Of a stretch of 64,000 nt of DNA, positions 1 to 8,845 are shown piece after piece (position 1 is the stretch's first letter; each line of letters starts with the position of its first letter). A program made the translations under genes and the position numbers. Source of the stretch: Desulfovibrio piger. Lineage in GTDB: Bacteria > Desulfobacterota > Desulfovibrionia > Desulfovibrionales > Desulfovibrionaceae. The stretch spans positions 2,256,501 through 2,320,500 of the forward strand of contig NZ_LT630450.1 of assembly GCF_900116045.1 (NCBI RefSeq). Direction: 5' to 3'. The notes under the pieces are model-generated. The model did no database searches. It saw only the letters and a list, made by a program, of their open reading frames with translations, and was not told the DNA's origin.

Positions 1-230
1 GCGCAAGCCTTTGAGGGCCCTTCCCTCCTGGGCGGGACAGGTCGGGCAGGCAGGGCGGGCCCAGCCCCCGGTACGACAGGGAGGGGACCGGGGTGCAGGC
101 GGGCGCCCCGGGGGAGCGGTCTCCGGCGGCAGGCCGGAAAAGCGGTGCAACGGGCAGGCGCGGCGGGGCCTCCGGCGCGTCCCGGGGCATCGCCCGCCCT
201 CCGGGAGGAGGCGGGCCCGCAGGCCGGCAC
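1..230. other. GC-rich intergenic stretch at window start, no gene seen
   Basis: I see no supported gene here. Open frames cross it on the plus strand but are rich in Arg, Gly and Pro, have no ribosome binding site and run on antisense to the reductase gene, so they look like GC-driven shadow frames. It may be the 3' flank of a gene outside the window. Confidence 0.5.
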
Positions 231-261
231 AAAAAAGGGGGCCCCCTGACGGGAGCCCCCT
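231..261 (-). terminator. Intrinsic terminator of the CoA-disulfide-reductase-like gene
   Basis: Read on the minus strand this is an 11-bp stem (AGGGGGCTCCC pairing with GGGGGCCCCCT, one G-T pair) with a GTCA loop, followed by six T. It lies about 25 bases past the stop codon at 285. Confidence 0.9.
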
Positions 262-284
262 GGACAGGTCACAGGGACAGGTGG

Positions 285-1994
285 CTAGATCTTGCCGCCG
301 GTCTTGAGCACGGCCTGCATGCCGCCGGCCGCGTTGACCACGTCGGTGATGCCGTTGCGGGCCAGGATCAGCACGCTGTCATAGGCGCGCAGACCGGTAT
401 TGCAGATGATGGCCACAGGACGGTCCCTGGGCACTTCGCTGACCCGGCTGGGCATTTCTTCCAGCGAGATGGAGTGCCATTCGGGGTGCTGGGCCTGCAC
501 GGCCTGCCCGGCCTTGGCGGGACGGGCGTCGATGAAGAAGACATTGTTTTCGGCGCGCTTGTTCCACAGGTCCATGAACTCTTCGGCGGTGATGGGCTTC
601 ACCCGGCCGGCCAGCACGTTGTCGGCCACATTGCCCACCACGTTGACCACGTCCATGGCGGCGGCGAAGGGCGGCGCGTAGGAGACCTCCAGGTTGGAGA
701 TGTCTTCCACGGTGGGCTTGCCGTACTGCAGCACGGCGGCCACGGCGTCCACGCGGGCCTTGAGGGCGTCACCGGCGGTGCAGGCGCCCTGGATGCCCAG
801 CACGCGGCGGTCGCTCCTGTCCACCACCAGTTCCAGGCTCATCATGTGCTTTTCGGGATAGAAGTGGGCGCGGTCCAGCTGTTCCACGGCCACGGAGATG
901 GCGTCGTAACCTTCCCTGCGGGCGCGTTCCACGGTGAGGCCGGCGCCGCAGAAGGACATGTCGAACAGTTTCACGGCCCAGGTGCCCACGAAGCCGGGGA
1001 AGCTGGCGTCGCCGCCGGCCAGGTTGGTGCCGATGACGCGGCCCTGGCGGTTGGCCATGCTGCCCAGGGGCAGGTAGCCCAGCTTGCCGGTGATGAGGTT
1101 CTTGATGGCCACGCAGTCGCCGCCGGCGTAGATGTCGGGGTCGCTGGTCTGCATCTTTTCGTTGACCACGATGGCGCCGAAGGGGGCCACTTCCAGACCG
1201 GCGTCCCTGGCCAGCTGGCCGTTGGGCAGGAAGCCGGCGGCAAAGATCACCAGCTGGGCGGGCAGCTCGCGCTTGTCGGTGATGACCTTGCACACGGCGC
1301 CGTCCTCGCCCTCCAGCCTGACGACCTTTTCGGCGGTGTAGACGGACAGGCCGTGGGCCTCGCAGTCGTGGGCGGCCATTTTGCCCATATTGTGGGAGAG
1401 CACGCCGGGCAGCATCTGGTCCATCATTTCCACCACGCTGACCTTGACGCCCCACATGTCGGACAGGGCCACGGCGGCTTCCAGACCGATGAAACCGCCG
1501 CCCACGATGACGGCCTCGCTGACCTGGCCGTGTTCGCAGGCCTTGCGGATGGCGTCGGCGGCTTCCAGACGGGTGAGGGTCAGGACGTTCTTGAGGTCGT
1601 GGCCTTCCACCGGAGGCATGCGCGGGGTGGCGCCGGTGGCCAGCACCAGCTTGTCGTAGGGCAGCTTTTCTTCCTCGCCGGTGACCACGTTGCGCACCAG
1701 CAGGGTCTTGGCGGCGCGGTCGATGGCCAGGGCGCGGGTCTGGTTGCGTACGGTGATGCCTTTCATGGTACGGAAGAATTCGGGGTCACGCACGGTGTGG
1801 TAGGGCGTGGCGCGCAGGTCGTCGAGGTTGTTGACCTCGCCGGACACATAGTAGGGGATGCCGCAGCCGCCGTAGGAGATGAAGAGGTTTTCATCCACCA
1901 GGGTGATCTCGGCGTCGGGCATCAGGCGCTTGCAGCGGCAGGCCGCCTTGGGACCCAGGGCAACGCCGCCGATAACCAGGATTTTCTGTGCCAT
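285..1994 (-). CDS. CoA-disulfide-reductase-like FAD/NAD(P)H oxidoreductase with C-terminal rhodanese domain
   Basis: 569 residues. The start at 1994 follows an AAGGAG site. The N-terminus carries a dinucleotide-binding loop (GGVALGPKAA) and then the family redox centre SYGGCGIPY, with active-site Cys44. A second nucleotide-binding fold (VGGGFIGLEAA) and the FAD segment YAGGDCVAI follow, so the body is a single-cysteine class pyridine nucleotide-disulfide oxidoreductase. The last ~100 residues form a rhodanese domain with the loop ICNTGLRAY. Fusions of this type in the CoADR-RHD family reduce CoA persulfides, polysulfide or CoA disulfide using NAD(P)H, which would suit sulfur handling or redox defence in the cytoplasm of a sulfate reducer. 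The exact substrate cannot be read from sequence. It is transcribed alone, with its own terminator. Confidence 0.9.
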   Translation of the reverse strand: MAQKILVIGGVALGPKAACRCKRLMPDAEITLVDENLFISYGGCGIPYYVSGEVNNLDDLRATPYHTVRDPEFFRTMKGITVRNQTRALAIDRAAKTLLVRNVVTGEEEKLPYDKLVLATGATPRMPPVEGHDLKNVLTLTRLEAADAIRKACEHGQVSEAVIVGGGFIGLEAAVALSDMWGVKVSVVEMMDQMLPGVLSHNMGKMAAHDCEAHGLSVYTAEKVVRLEGEDGAVCKVITDKRELPAQLVIFAAGFLPNGQLARDAGLEVAPFGAIVVNEKMQTSDPDIYAGGDCVAIKNLITGKLGYLPLGSMANRQGRVIGTNLAGGDASFPGFVGTWAVKLFDMSFCGAGLTVERARREGYDAISVAVEQLDRAHFYPEKHMMSLELVVDRSDRRVLGIQGACTAGDALKARVDAVAAVLQYGKPTVEDISNLEVSYAPPFAAAMDVVNVVGNVADNVLAGRVKPITAEEFMDLWNKRAENNVFFIDARPAKAGQAVQAQHPEWHSISLEEMPSRVSEVPRDRPVAIICNTGLRAYDSVLILARNGITDVVNAAGGMQAVLKTGGKI

Positions 1995-2086
1995 GATAGA
2001 CTCTCCTTGTAGAGCATTTGGCGTTTGAAACGCCGGGCGTCTCAAACCTTGTGCCGTCCGGGGACGGAGCCTCCCGCCCGGACACG

Positions 2087-2108
2087 GGCGGCCGCGGTCG
2101 CGGCCGCC
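2087..2108. repeat. GC-only inverted repeat between selB and the reductase
   Basis: GGCGGCCGCG is followed by GT and then CGCGGCCGCC, a perfect 10-bp inverted repeat in the 190-base gap between the two minus-strand genes. No T-run follows, so it is not a classical terminator; it could be a pause or attenuating structure. Confidence 0.4.
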
Positions 2109-2184
2109 GGAGCATGACGCTGTTGTTGGTCGGGCCTCGGGCGGCGGCCTTCCGGCCACCGGACGGGGGCAGGCATCCCTGCCC

Positions 2185-4128
2185 CTAACGGCCCCGGTAC
2201 TGCCGGGTGTCTCCCACCCGGACGGTGATCTTTTCCCTGTCCATGAACTCCAGCAGGGCGATGAGGTACTTGCGCGAAAGGCCCAGGATCTCCTTGAGGC
2301 CGCCCACGTCCAGATCCTCATGGTCGCTGAACCACAGGCGCACCTTTTCCAGGATCTCGTCCACGGCTTCGCTGCTGTAGTACAGGCCGTCCCTGACGCG
2401 CACCAGTTTTTTCTGTTCGCACAGCAGGCGCAGGACGGGCGCGGCCTCCTTGCTGCTCACGCCCAGCTCCTCGAGCACGTCCTTGAGGTTGGGCGGGGTC
2501 AGGCCCGCGCTGGTGTGGGCCTCCAGCAGCTTGCGGCTCAGGCCTTCCTGGTCGGAAGCCAGCGTGACCTTGTGGCTGGCCAGGCGCAGGCCGTCGCCTT
2601 CGGCCACCAGCAGGCCCTGTTTCTGGGCCGCGTCCAGCACGCGAGCCACCAGGCGCTGGGGCAGCTTGTCGCCCCAGCCGGCGCACAGGGCCCCGCTGGG
2701 CAGCGAGGGCTTGAGCGGGTTCTTGGCGTGCAGGGTGGTGGCCCTGGCCAGGCAGGCGCGGATCAGGGCCTCGAACTGCAGGCTGGCGATCCACATGCGG
2801 CCTTCCTTGTGCCAGCAGATGGCCTCGCCCTGGGAAGAAAGCTGGACAAGCTGCTTTTGCAGGGCCGCGGCGCTCTGGCCGGTGAGGACCTGCATCTGGC
2901 TGTGGCTGGCGCCCGCGCTGCCGCTGAGGTTCAGGGCGGCCCTGGTGAGGTCGAGGCCGGAATGGGCGGTGACGTAATCGGGGGCGGCCAGCTGGGGCAG
3001 ACGGGCCAGCAGATCGAGCTTGTTCTGGAAATCCGGGTCCTTGCGACGCAGCAGCGGGGGCAGGGGGCTGACGATGGTGCCGCCGGCCACGGTGCGCAAG
3101 GGCGAATAGGCGCGCAGCACGCAATGGTCGCCGAAGACGCCCACCATGTCAGTGGAGAAGCGCAGCTCGGCCAGGCAGGAATCCCCGGGGGCCAGGCGGT
3201 CACGGTCGAAGAAGACCACCCGGGCCGCGCATTCCTGCGTGGCGTGGTGGAAGTGGACCTCGGTGCGCTGGCGCAGGGGCCGCGGCGCGGATTCAAGGCA
3301 CTGCAGGCGCACCAGCCAGCGGCGGGAGGGGAAAAGGGTGTCAGGACGGCAGAGGGTGTTGCCGCGATGGATGTCCGTCACTTCCAGGCCCTGCACGTTG
3401 ACGGCGCAGCGCTCGCCGGCGCGCACCATCTCCACGCCGCTGCCGTGACGCTGCAGGCTGCGGGCCCGGGTGGGCAGGGCGCCGGGCATGAAGCAGAGCT
3501 CGTCCCCCTCGCTGACCGCGCCGGAGATGACCGTGCCCGTGATGACCGTGCCGTGGCCCTTGAGGGTGAACACGCGGTCCACCGGCAGGCGGAAGATGTC
3601 GGAGCCGTGCCGGGGCGGCAGGCTGCTGGCGCAGGCCAGGATATGCTCACGCAGGGCCGGGATGCCCTGGCCCGTGCTGGACGAGACGGGGAAGATGGGG
3701 GCGCCTTCCAGGAAGGTGCCCTGCAGGAAGGCGCGCACGTCTTCCTGGACCAGCTCCAGCCAGTCCGCGTCCACCATGTCCACCTTGGTCAGGGCCACGA
3801 AGCCGTGCCGGATGCCCAGCAGGGAGCAGATCTCCAGATGTTCGCGGGTCTGGGGCATGACGCCTTCGTCGGCGGCGATGACCAGCATGACGAAGTCCAC
3901 ACCGGCGGCACCGGCCACCATGTTCTTGACGAAGCGTTCATGGCCGGGCACGTCCACGATGCCCAGACGCTCGCCGCCCGGCATGGGGACCCAGGCGAAG
4001 CCCAGTTCGATGGTGATGCCGCGCCGCTTCTCTTCTTCCAGACGGTCGCAGTCGATGCCCGTCAGCGCGCGGACCAGAGATGTCTTGCCGTGGTCGATGT
4101 GACCGGCGGTACCCAGGATCAGAGCCAT
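2185..4128 (-). CDS. selB: Selenocysteine-specific elongation factor SelB
   Basis: 647 residues, about the usual length for bacterial SelB. I chose the start at 4128 ([18 protein letters not shown]) because the GTPase P-loop GHIDHGKT begins nine residues in; a purine-rich GGGGGTAG lies just upstream. The G domain also shows [10 protein letters not shown] (switch I), DVPGHERF (G3) and LTKVD (G4). EF-Tu-like beta-barrel domains follow. The C-terminal ~250 residues contain winged-helix repeats, ending with a segment built around [14 protein letters not shown] that in known SelB proteins contacts the SECIS hairpin in mRNA. SelB delivers Sec-tRNA to in-frame UGA codons, so the organism is expected to make selenoproteins such as formate dehydrogenase or hydrogenase. 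No selA, selD or selC lies in the window. Confidence 0.95.
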   Translation of the reverse strand: MALILGTAGHIDHGKTSLVRALTGIDCDRLEEEKRRGITIELGFAWVPMPGGERLGIVDVPGHERFVKNMVAGAAGVDFVMLVIAADEGVMPQTREHLEICSLLGIRHGFVALTKVDMVDADWLELVQEDVRAFLQGTFLEGAPIFPVSSSTGQGIPALREHILACASSLPPRHGSDIFRLPVDRVFTLKGHGTVITGTVISGAVSEGDELCFMPGALPTRARSLQRHGSGVEMVRAGERCAVNVQGLEVTDIHRGNTLCRPDTLFPSRRWLVRLQCLESAPRPLRQRTEVHFHHATQECAARVVFFDRDRLAPGDSCLAELRFSTDMVGVFGDHCVLRAYSPLRTVAGGTIVSPLPPLLRRKDPDFQNKLDLLARLPQLAAPDYVTAHSGLDLTRAALNLSGSAGASHSQMQVLTGQSAAALQKQLVQLSSQGEAICWHKEGRMWIASLQFEALIRACLARATTLHAKNPLKPSLPSGALCAGWGDKLPQRLVARVLDAAQKQGLLVAEGDGLRLASHKVTLASDQEGLSRKLLEAHTSAGLTPPNLKDVLEELGVSSKEAAPVLRLLCEQKKLVRVRDGLYYSSEAVDEILEKVRLWFSDHEDLDVGGLKEILGLSRKYLIALLEFMDREKITVRVGDTRQYRGR

Positions 4129-4599
4129 TCTACCCCCAGAAAAAACGCAGGAGCCCCGCCGGAAACGCCGTGCGGCGGCCCGGTGAGCGGGGACCGTCCC
4201 GTGTGCGGAACTGGTTTTCAGTGTACGCCAGAGAGCGGGGCTTTGCAAACGGCCGCGGCGGATGACCGGAGACGTCCCGTGCTTCCGACAGTCTAGTGAA
4301 AAATGTCACAATCAATGTCCCGGATCGGTACTGCCCAAAAATAGCCATCGAATCCGGTATATTATCAACAGAGCCATGTCCGCGTCCCCCCGGCCGGTGC
4401 CGGTTCCCGGCCGGAGAACAAATACGAGAAAAAAATACGGGGAATAGCTGGAGGGCCCTGGCCGGGGCAGGAGAGGCGGCGGTCAGGGGGACGCAGGCGG
4501 CTGAAAAGTTTTTTTGCCGTGAGCTCCGTGCGGCAAAGCCTTTTGTTCACAAGAGAGCAGGCCTGCGGGCGCAGGCGGCGGTGCCCCGCGACAGGCCGT
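4129..4599. other. Intergenic region between ispH and selB
   Basis: 471 bases without a convincing gene. It has a more AT-rich core (about 4290-4440) than its surroundings, containing a CRP/FNR-type palindrome at 4294-4311. I see no clear terminator behind ispH. Confidence 0.5.
4294..4311 (-). promoter_or_regulatory. CRP/FNR-family-type palindrome upstream of selB
   Basis: On the minus strand the sequence reads TTGTGA-CATTTT-TCACTA, matching the TGTGA-N6-TCACA pattern bound by CRP/FNR-superfamily regulators with one mismatch. It lies about 165 bases upstream of the selB start. In Desulfovibrio, HcpR-type members of this family are reported to use a similar TTGTGA-N6-TCACAA motif (recalled, not checked). 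No -10/-35 pair could be fixed with confidence. Confidence 0.45.
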
Positions 4600-5451
4600 T
4601 CACTCCGGCAGCTGTTCCAGCCAGTGCTGGGTGGCGTCGATGAGCTTGCGGGGAGTGGAGGCCCCGGCGGTGAGGCCCACACGCGTCTTGCCGGCAAAGT
4701 CTTCGGCCCGCAGTTCTTCGGCCTGTTCTATATGGTAGGTGCTGATGCCGCTCTGGGCAGCCAGGTCGGCCAGACGGCGGGTGTTGCCGCTCTGGCGGCC
4801 GCCCACCACCACCATGACGTCCACCCGGGCCGCGATGCTGCGGGCTTCTTCCTGCCGTTCGCGGGTGGCATCGCAGATGGTGGCCAGCACCGTGAGCCGG
4901 GGCAGGCGGTCACGCAGTTCCTGCTCCAGCTGTTCGAAGACGGAACGGTCCTGGGTGGTCTGGGAGGCCAGCACATAGGCCTGTCCCGGGTCCACATGCA
5001 GGGCGGTCAGCTCGTCACGGCTGCCGAAGACGTGGGCCGGGCCGTGGGCATAGGAGACGAGGCCGCGCACCTCGGGGTGGTCGGCCTCCCCGAAGAGCAG
5101 GAGCTCCGCGCCGTCGCGGGTGGCGCGTTCGATGGCCAGCTGGGCCCGCTTGACCTTGGGGCAGGTGGCGTCCACCACGTCGGCGCCGGTGGCGCGGACG
5201 GCTTCTTCCACCTGCCGGGTGATGCCGTGGGCACGGATGAGGACCCTGTCCCTGGCATCGAGCTGGGAAGGATCCTGGGCGCAGAAGACCCCCCGGGCCT
5301 CATAGTCGGCCAGTACCTGCGGGTTGTGGATGATGGGGCCCAGGGTGCAGGTGCGGCCCTCGCAGGGCTGTTCCAGAGCGGTGTCCAGCTTTTGCAGGGC
5401 CAGGCCGACCCCCATGCAGAAACCGGCGGTCTTGGCGCGGATGACGTCCAT
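4600..5451 (-). CDS. ispH: 4-hydroxy-3-methylbut-2-enyl diphosphate reductase IspH
   Basis: 283 residues, a normal length for IspH of the short type. The start at 5451 (MDVIRAKTAGFCMGV) follows GGGAGAG. The three cysteines that bind the Fe-S cluster are visible in AGFCMGV (Cys12), DATCPKV and TICDATRERQ. The substrate-binding motifs IHNPQVL, RAHGI, ASQTTQ and GGRQSGNTRRLADL are all present. IspH carries out the last step of the MEP pathway, reducing HMBPP to IPP and DMAPP for isoprenoid and menaquinone side-chain synthesis. It appears to be a single-gene unit, and a long-hairpin repeat lies upstream between it and the dus gene. Confidence 0.96.
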   Translation of the reverse strand: MDVIRAKTAGFCMGVGLALQKLDTALEQPCEGRTCTLGPIIHNPQVLADYEARGVFCAQDPSQLDARDRVLIRAHGITRQVEEAVRATGADVVDATCPKVKRAQLAIERATRDGAELLLFGEADHPEVRGLVSYAHGPAHVFGSRDELTALHVDPGQAYVLASQTTQDRSVFEQLEQELRDRLPRLTVLATICDATRERQEEARSIAARVDVMVVVGGRQSGNTRRLADLAAQSGISTYHIEQAEELRAEDFAGKTRVGLTAGASTPRKLIDATQHWLEQLPE

Positions 5452-5730
5452 AGTTCTCTCCCGGAAAAAAGTCTTTGCGGCAGTGTTCCGTGAGAGGCAG
5501 GCCCTGTCAAGGGGAAGGGACATCGTGCGGTGCGGGGATCGCCGCCGGATGGCGGCTGCTGTCCGGTAGCGCGGGCGGGCCGCCATGCGGCGGGCAGCAG
5601 GGGAAAGGACATGCAGGGCAGGTGATCTTGCCGGAAAGAAGAGAGGTGTCCGTGAGGGGAGAAAGGAAGGCCGGGAAAGAGGGCTCTTGATATCCTTTCT
5701 GAGCCTCCTGTGCGGAGCGCGGGACGCCGT
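5452..5730. other. Intergenic region upstream of ispH
   Basis: Together with the hairpin repeat that follows, this is a 370-base gene-free stretch. Only weak, low-complexity frames are present. The ispH promoter is expected here, but no clear -35/-10 pair was recognised. Confidence 0.4.
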
Positions 5731-5806
5731 GAGCGGTTTTTGAAGGATGGGGGAGCGTGAGGGGGAAGGGGACTTTTTTCCGCCGGAAAAAGTCCCCTTC
5801 CCCCTC
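5731..5806 (+). repeat. Interspersed long-hairpin repeat, copy 1 (subfamily A)
   Basis: It begins with GAGCGGTTTTTGAAGG and continues with GGGAGCGTGAGGGGG, which opens a 22-bp near-perfect inverted repeat (5759-5781 with 5785-5806, one bulged T). Closely related copies occur at 20928-21011 (reversed) and 39749-39827. It sits at the 3' end of the dus gene. Confidence 0.85.
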
Positions 5807-5821
5807 AACAGATCTTGCCGT

Positions 5822-6820
5822 CTATTCCGGCAAAAAGCGGTCCATCAGCTCGTGCAGGCCCTCCCAGGACGTACAGCGGCAGAGCTCGAGGCGCAGGGCC
5901 TTGACGCCGGGCAGGCTGCGTATATAGCGGGGCACCACGCTGCGCATCTTCCAGAGGGCGGCGCGACCGGGGCAGAGCTCCTGGGCCAGTTCCATATGGC
6001 GCAGGACCATGTCCCGCAGGGCGGCCGGTGAGGGGGGCTGGGGCTCCTCCCCCCGGCAGAGGCGGAGGTGGTCGGCAAAGATGGCCGGGCCGTGCATGGC
6101 GCCCCGGGCGTACATGACCGTGTCCGCGCCGGTCTGCTCCAGCACGCGCAGGCCGTCCCGGGCGCTGAACAGGTCGCCGCTGGCGATGAGGGGGATGTCC
6201 AGGGCCTGCTTGAGCTCGGCCAGCAGCTCGTGGGCGGCCTCGCCGCCGAAGCCCTGGCGCGCCGTGCGCGGATGCAGGGTGATCCAGCCCGCGCCCAGAT
6301 CCTGGAGACGCAGGGAAAGGTCGCGCCAGACATGCCGCCGGCTGTCCAGGCCCAGACGGATTTTGAAGCCCACCCGCCCGGGACCGGCGGCCTGGAGCAT
6401 GGCCCGGGCCACCTCGAGGGCATGGGGCACATCGCCCAGCATGGCGGCCCCGGCCCCCTGCTTGAGGACCTTGGCCACCGAGCAGCCCATGTTGAGGTCG
6501 AACCAGCCGTAGCCCGCATCGCGGAGCATCTCCACGGCCCGTTGCAGGAAGGGGGCCTCGGCCCCGAAAAGCTGGACCACCAGCGGCTGGTCCCCGGGCA
6601 GGCTCTGCAAGAGCTCGCCGGTGCCGGGGCTGCGGTAGACAAGGCCCTTGGCGCTGACCATCTCGGTCACGCAGACCGCCGCGCCGTACCGGCGGCAGAG
6701 CAGGCGGAAGGGCAGGTCGCTGTAGCCGGCCAGGGGCGCCAGCCAGGGATGTTCCCGGTCAAAGGGCAGGCTGCCGGGATCGGCCGGGGATTCCGGCAGG
6801 AAAAAGGCTTTGTGCATCAT
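5822..6820 (-). CDS. dus: tRNA-dihydrouridine synthase (Dus family)
   Basis: 332 residues. Dus enzymes are FMN-dependent and reduce uridine to dihydrouridine in tRNA. The TIM-barrel landmarks are present in order: LAPLAGYSDLPFR at the FMN phosphate site, the VQLFG strand, then FDLNMGCSVAKVLKQGAGAAML with the catalytic cysteine and the flavin-contacting lysine, then LHPRTARQGFGG, and IASGDLFSARD near the C-terminal FMN site. The start is one of two adjacent ATG codons at 6820 and 6817; the first overlaps the SulP stop by 4 bases (ATGA), which suggests translational coupling. The two proteins have no known functional link. Which U position is modified cannot be told. Confidence 0.92.
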   Translation of the reverse strand: MMHKAFFLPESPADPGSLPFDREHPWLAPLAGYSDLPFRLLCRRYGAAVCVTEMVSAKGLVYRSPGTGELLQSLPGDQPLVVQLFGAEAPFLQRAVEMLRDAGYGWFDLNMGCSVAKVLKQGAGAAMLGDVPHALEVARAMLQAAGPGRVGFKIRLGLDSRRHVWRDLSLRLQDLGAGWITLHPRTARQGFGGEAAHELLAELKQALDIPLIASGDLFSARDGLRVLEQTGADTVMYARGAMHGPAIFADHLRLCRGEEPQPPSPAALRDMVLRHMELAQELCPGRAALWKMRSVVPRYIRSLPGVKALRLELCRCTSWEGLHELMDRFLPE

Positions 6821-8652
6821 TCTTGTTCCGTATGGCGGGATGCCGGGTCTCCGGCGTGCATCTGTTGCAGGCGCTGCCGCGCCAGCTGGTCCACGCTGCG
6901 GGGGGCGGCGGCCGGGGCGAAGACCGGCTGCCGGGGGCAGGATTCTTCGGGGCAGCCGGTGTGGCAGCGGATGTGCCTGTCCAGCATGTCCACGCCGATG
7001 CGCAGGCCGTCGCCCAGGGTATCGGCCACAAAGCCGTCACTCAGGCAGTCGATGACGCCCGTGCGGGTCAGGATGTCGCGCACGTTGCGGCTGCCCACCA
7101 CCAGCACCACCGGCACACTGCGGGCATAGCAGCGTTCGAGGAACTGCTCAAGGGCGTGGGCGCCGGAGGCATCCAGCCAGAACACGCGGGTCAGGTGCAG
7201 GACCACCAGCCGGGGCGGCGTGTCGTCCTCTTCGTAGAGCTGGCGTTCCAGTTCGTGGATGGCGCCGAAGAAGAGCGTGCCCTCAATGACATAGACCACC
7301 AGGCCCTCGGGCATGTGGTCCGGGGCATAGCGCATGAGCGGGTCCGTGGCGCGCAGGCGGCGCACCCGGGGATGGGCCGCCTTGTAGATGAAGAGGGTCA
7401 GGGAGAGCAGCACGCCGATGAACACGGCCCGTTCCAGGTCGAGGAGCAGGGTGGAGGCGAAGGTGATGAGCAGCACCCAGCGGTCGATGCGTGTGGCCCG
7501 CAGGCAGAGGCGGATGGCCGGGATGTCGATCATGTTCACCGAGATGAGCAGCAGCACGCCCGCCAGGGCGGGCATGGGCAGCCAGCTGACCAGCGGTGCC
7601 ATGACGAAGAGCATGGGCAGGGCCAGCAGGCCGGAAAGGACCGTGCCCATGCGGCTGCGCCCGCCGCTGGTGACCACCAGGGCGCTGCGGGTGAAGGAGC
7701 CGCAGCCGGGGATGCCGGAAGTGAGGCCCGCGGCGATGTTGCCGAGCCCCTGGCCGATGAGTTCCTGGCTGCCGTCGAAGCGGTCACCGCGGATGCCCGC
7801 CAGCTGCTTGCCGATGGCCAGGGATTCCACGGCGCCCAGCAGGGCGATGGCCAGCGCGGGCATGAACAGGTCGCGGATGGAGGCCATGTCGAAGGCCGGG
7901 GGCAGGGAGAGGGGCGGGATCACGCTGGGGATGGCGCCCACCAGGCGCACGCCCCGCTCATGGAGCCCCAGCAGGGCCGAGGCGCCGGAGATGATGACCA
8001 GGGCCGCCAGGGTGGCCGGGAAACGGCGCGAGATGCGCCTGAAAAGCAGGATCAGCAGGATGGTGCCCCCGGAGACCAGCAGGCACCAGATGTTGAGCTG
8101 GCTGAAATTGTGGATCACATGGTCCACCTGGGGGAAGAAGCCCTGCGCCTGGGAGGAGGGCAGGCCCAGCGCGGTCTTGAGCTGCCCCGCGGCGATGAGC
8201 AGGGCCGCGCCGGCGGAAAAGGCCACCATGACCGAATGGGAGATGAAGTTGGCCAGTTCGCCCAGACGGGCAAGGCCCATGCCCACCTGGATGAGGCCGC
8301 AGAGCAGGGCGATGCCGAAGATGTAGGGCATGCGGGCCTCCTCGGGCAGGCCGGCCACGGTGATGCCGCCGATGCTGACCGTGCTCATGGTGGTGAACAG
8401 CACCATGGAGATGGCGTTGGTGGGCCCGGCGGCCAGGTAGCGGGCCGAGCCCCAGAGGGCGGCCACGATGACCGGCAGCATGCAGGCATAGATGCCGTAT
8501 TGCGGATGCACGCCGGCGATGAGGGCATAGGCCATGGCCTGGGGGACGGCCATGGGGGTGACGGTGAGCGCGGCCATGAAGTCGGCGCGGAAGTCGCGCA
8601 GGCTGTAGTGGCGCAGTTCGTTCAGGAAGGGGAAGATCCGGGCGGCATTCAT
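6817..8652 (-). CDS. SulP-family anion transporter with STAS domain
   Basis: 611 residues. I place the start at 8652 (MNAARIFPFLNELRHY) behind GGGAGC. About 14 hydrophobic segments run from residue ~25 to ~430, beginning with the family signature TVTPMAVPQAMAYALIAGV. A C-terminal STAS domain (about 440-560) includes LVVLHLTRVFWLDASGAHAL. SulP proteins carry sulfate, bicarbonate or other anions across the inner membrane. Sulfate is attractive in a sulfate reducer, but bicarbonate is equally possible with a carbonic anhydrase 2 kb away. The ~60-residue tail after the STAS domain has an unusual His/Cys group (CHTGCPEESC). It is co-transcribed with dus. Confidence 0.92.
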   Translation of the reverse strand: MNAARIFPFLNELRHYSLRDFRADFMAALTVTPMAVPQAMAYALIAGVHPQYGIYACMLPVIVAALWGSARYLAAGPTNAISMVLFTTMSTVSIGGITVAGLPEEARMPYIFGIALLCGLIQVGMGLARLGELANFISHSVMVAFSAGAALLIAAGQLKTALGLPSSQAQGFFPQVDHVIHNFSQLNIWCLLVSGGTILLILLFRRISRRFPATLAALVIISGASALLGLHERGVRLVGAIPSVIPPLSLPPAFDMASIRDLFMPALAIALLGAVESLAIGKQLAGIRGDRFDGSQELIGQGLGNIAAGLTSGIPGCGSFTRSALVVTSGGRSRMGTVLSGLLALPMLFVMAPLVSWLPMPALAGVLLLISVNMIDIPAIRLCLRATRIDRWVLLITFASTLLLDLERAVFIGVLLSLTLFIYKAAHPRVRRLRATDPLMRYAPDHMPEGLVVYVIEGTLFFGAIHELERQLYEEDDTPPRLVVLHLTRVFWLDASGAHALEQFLERCYARSVPVVLVVGSRNVRDILTRTGVIDCLSDGFVADTLGDGLRIGVDMLDRHIRCHTGCPEESCPRQPVFAPAAAPRSVDQLARQRLQQMHAGDPASRHTEQE

Positions 8653-8845
8653 GGCGGTGCTCCCGCGGTAGTGGAGGTGACGGGTCCGGCAGGGCAAGGC
8701 CCGTCCTGACGGGCGCCGGGGGGGCCGGGCTCATGTCCCCGGCAGGACGGGCGGCATCACGGCAGGCAGGGGGCAGGGGCCCCGGCGGCGTGCGGCCGCG
8801 CGGGCTGCTGTCCGGGCTGGCGGCATGGCGGGGGCCTGCCCCGGC

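Noticed and set aside
93..2012. A plus-strand frame of about 640 codons opposite the CoA-disulfide-reductase-like gene
   Set aside because: Low-complexity His/Gly/Val-rich translation antisense to a clear flavoprotein gene.
4500..4540. TTGCCG/CGGCAA inverted repeat as a terminator of ispH
   Set aside because: On the minus strand the hairpin is followed by a run of A, not T, so it does not fit an intrinsic terminator.
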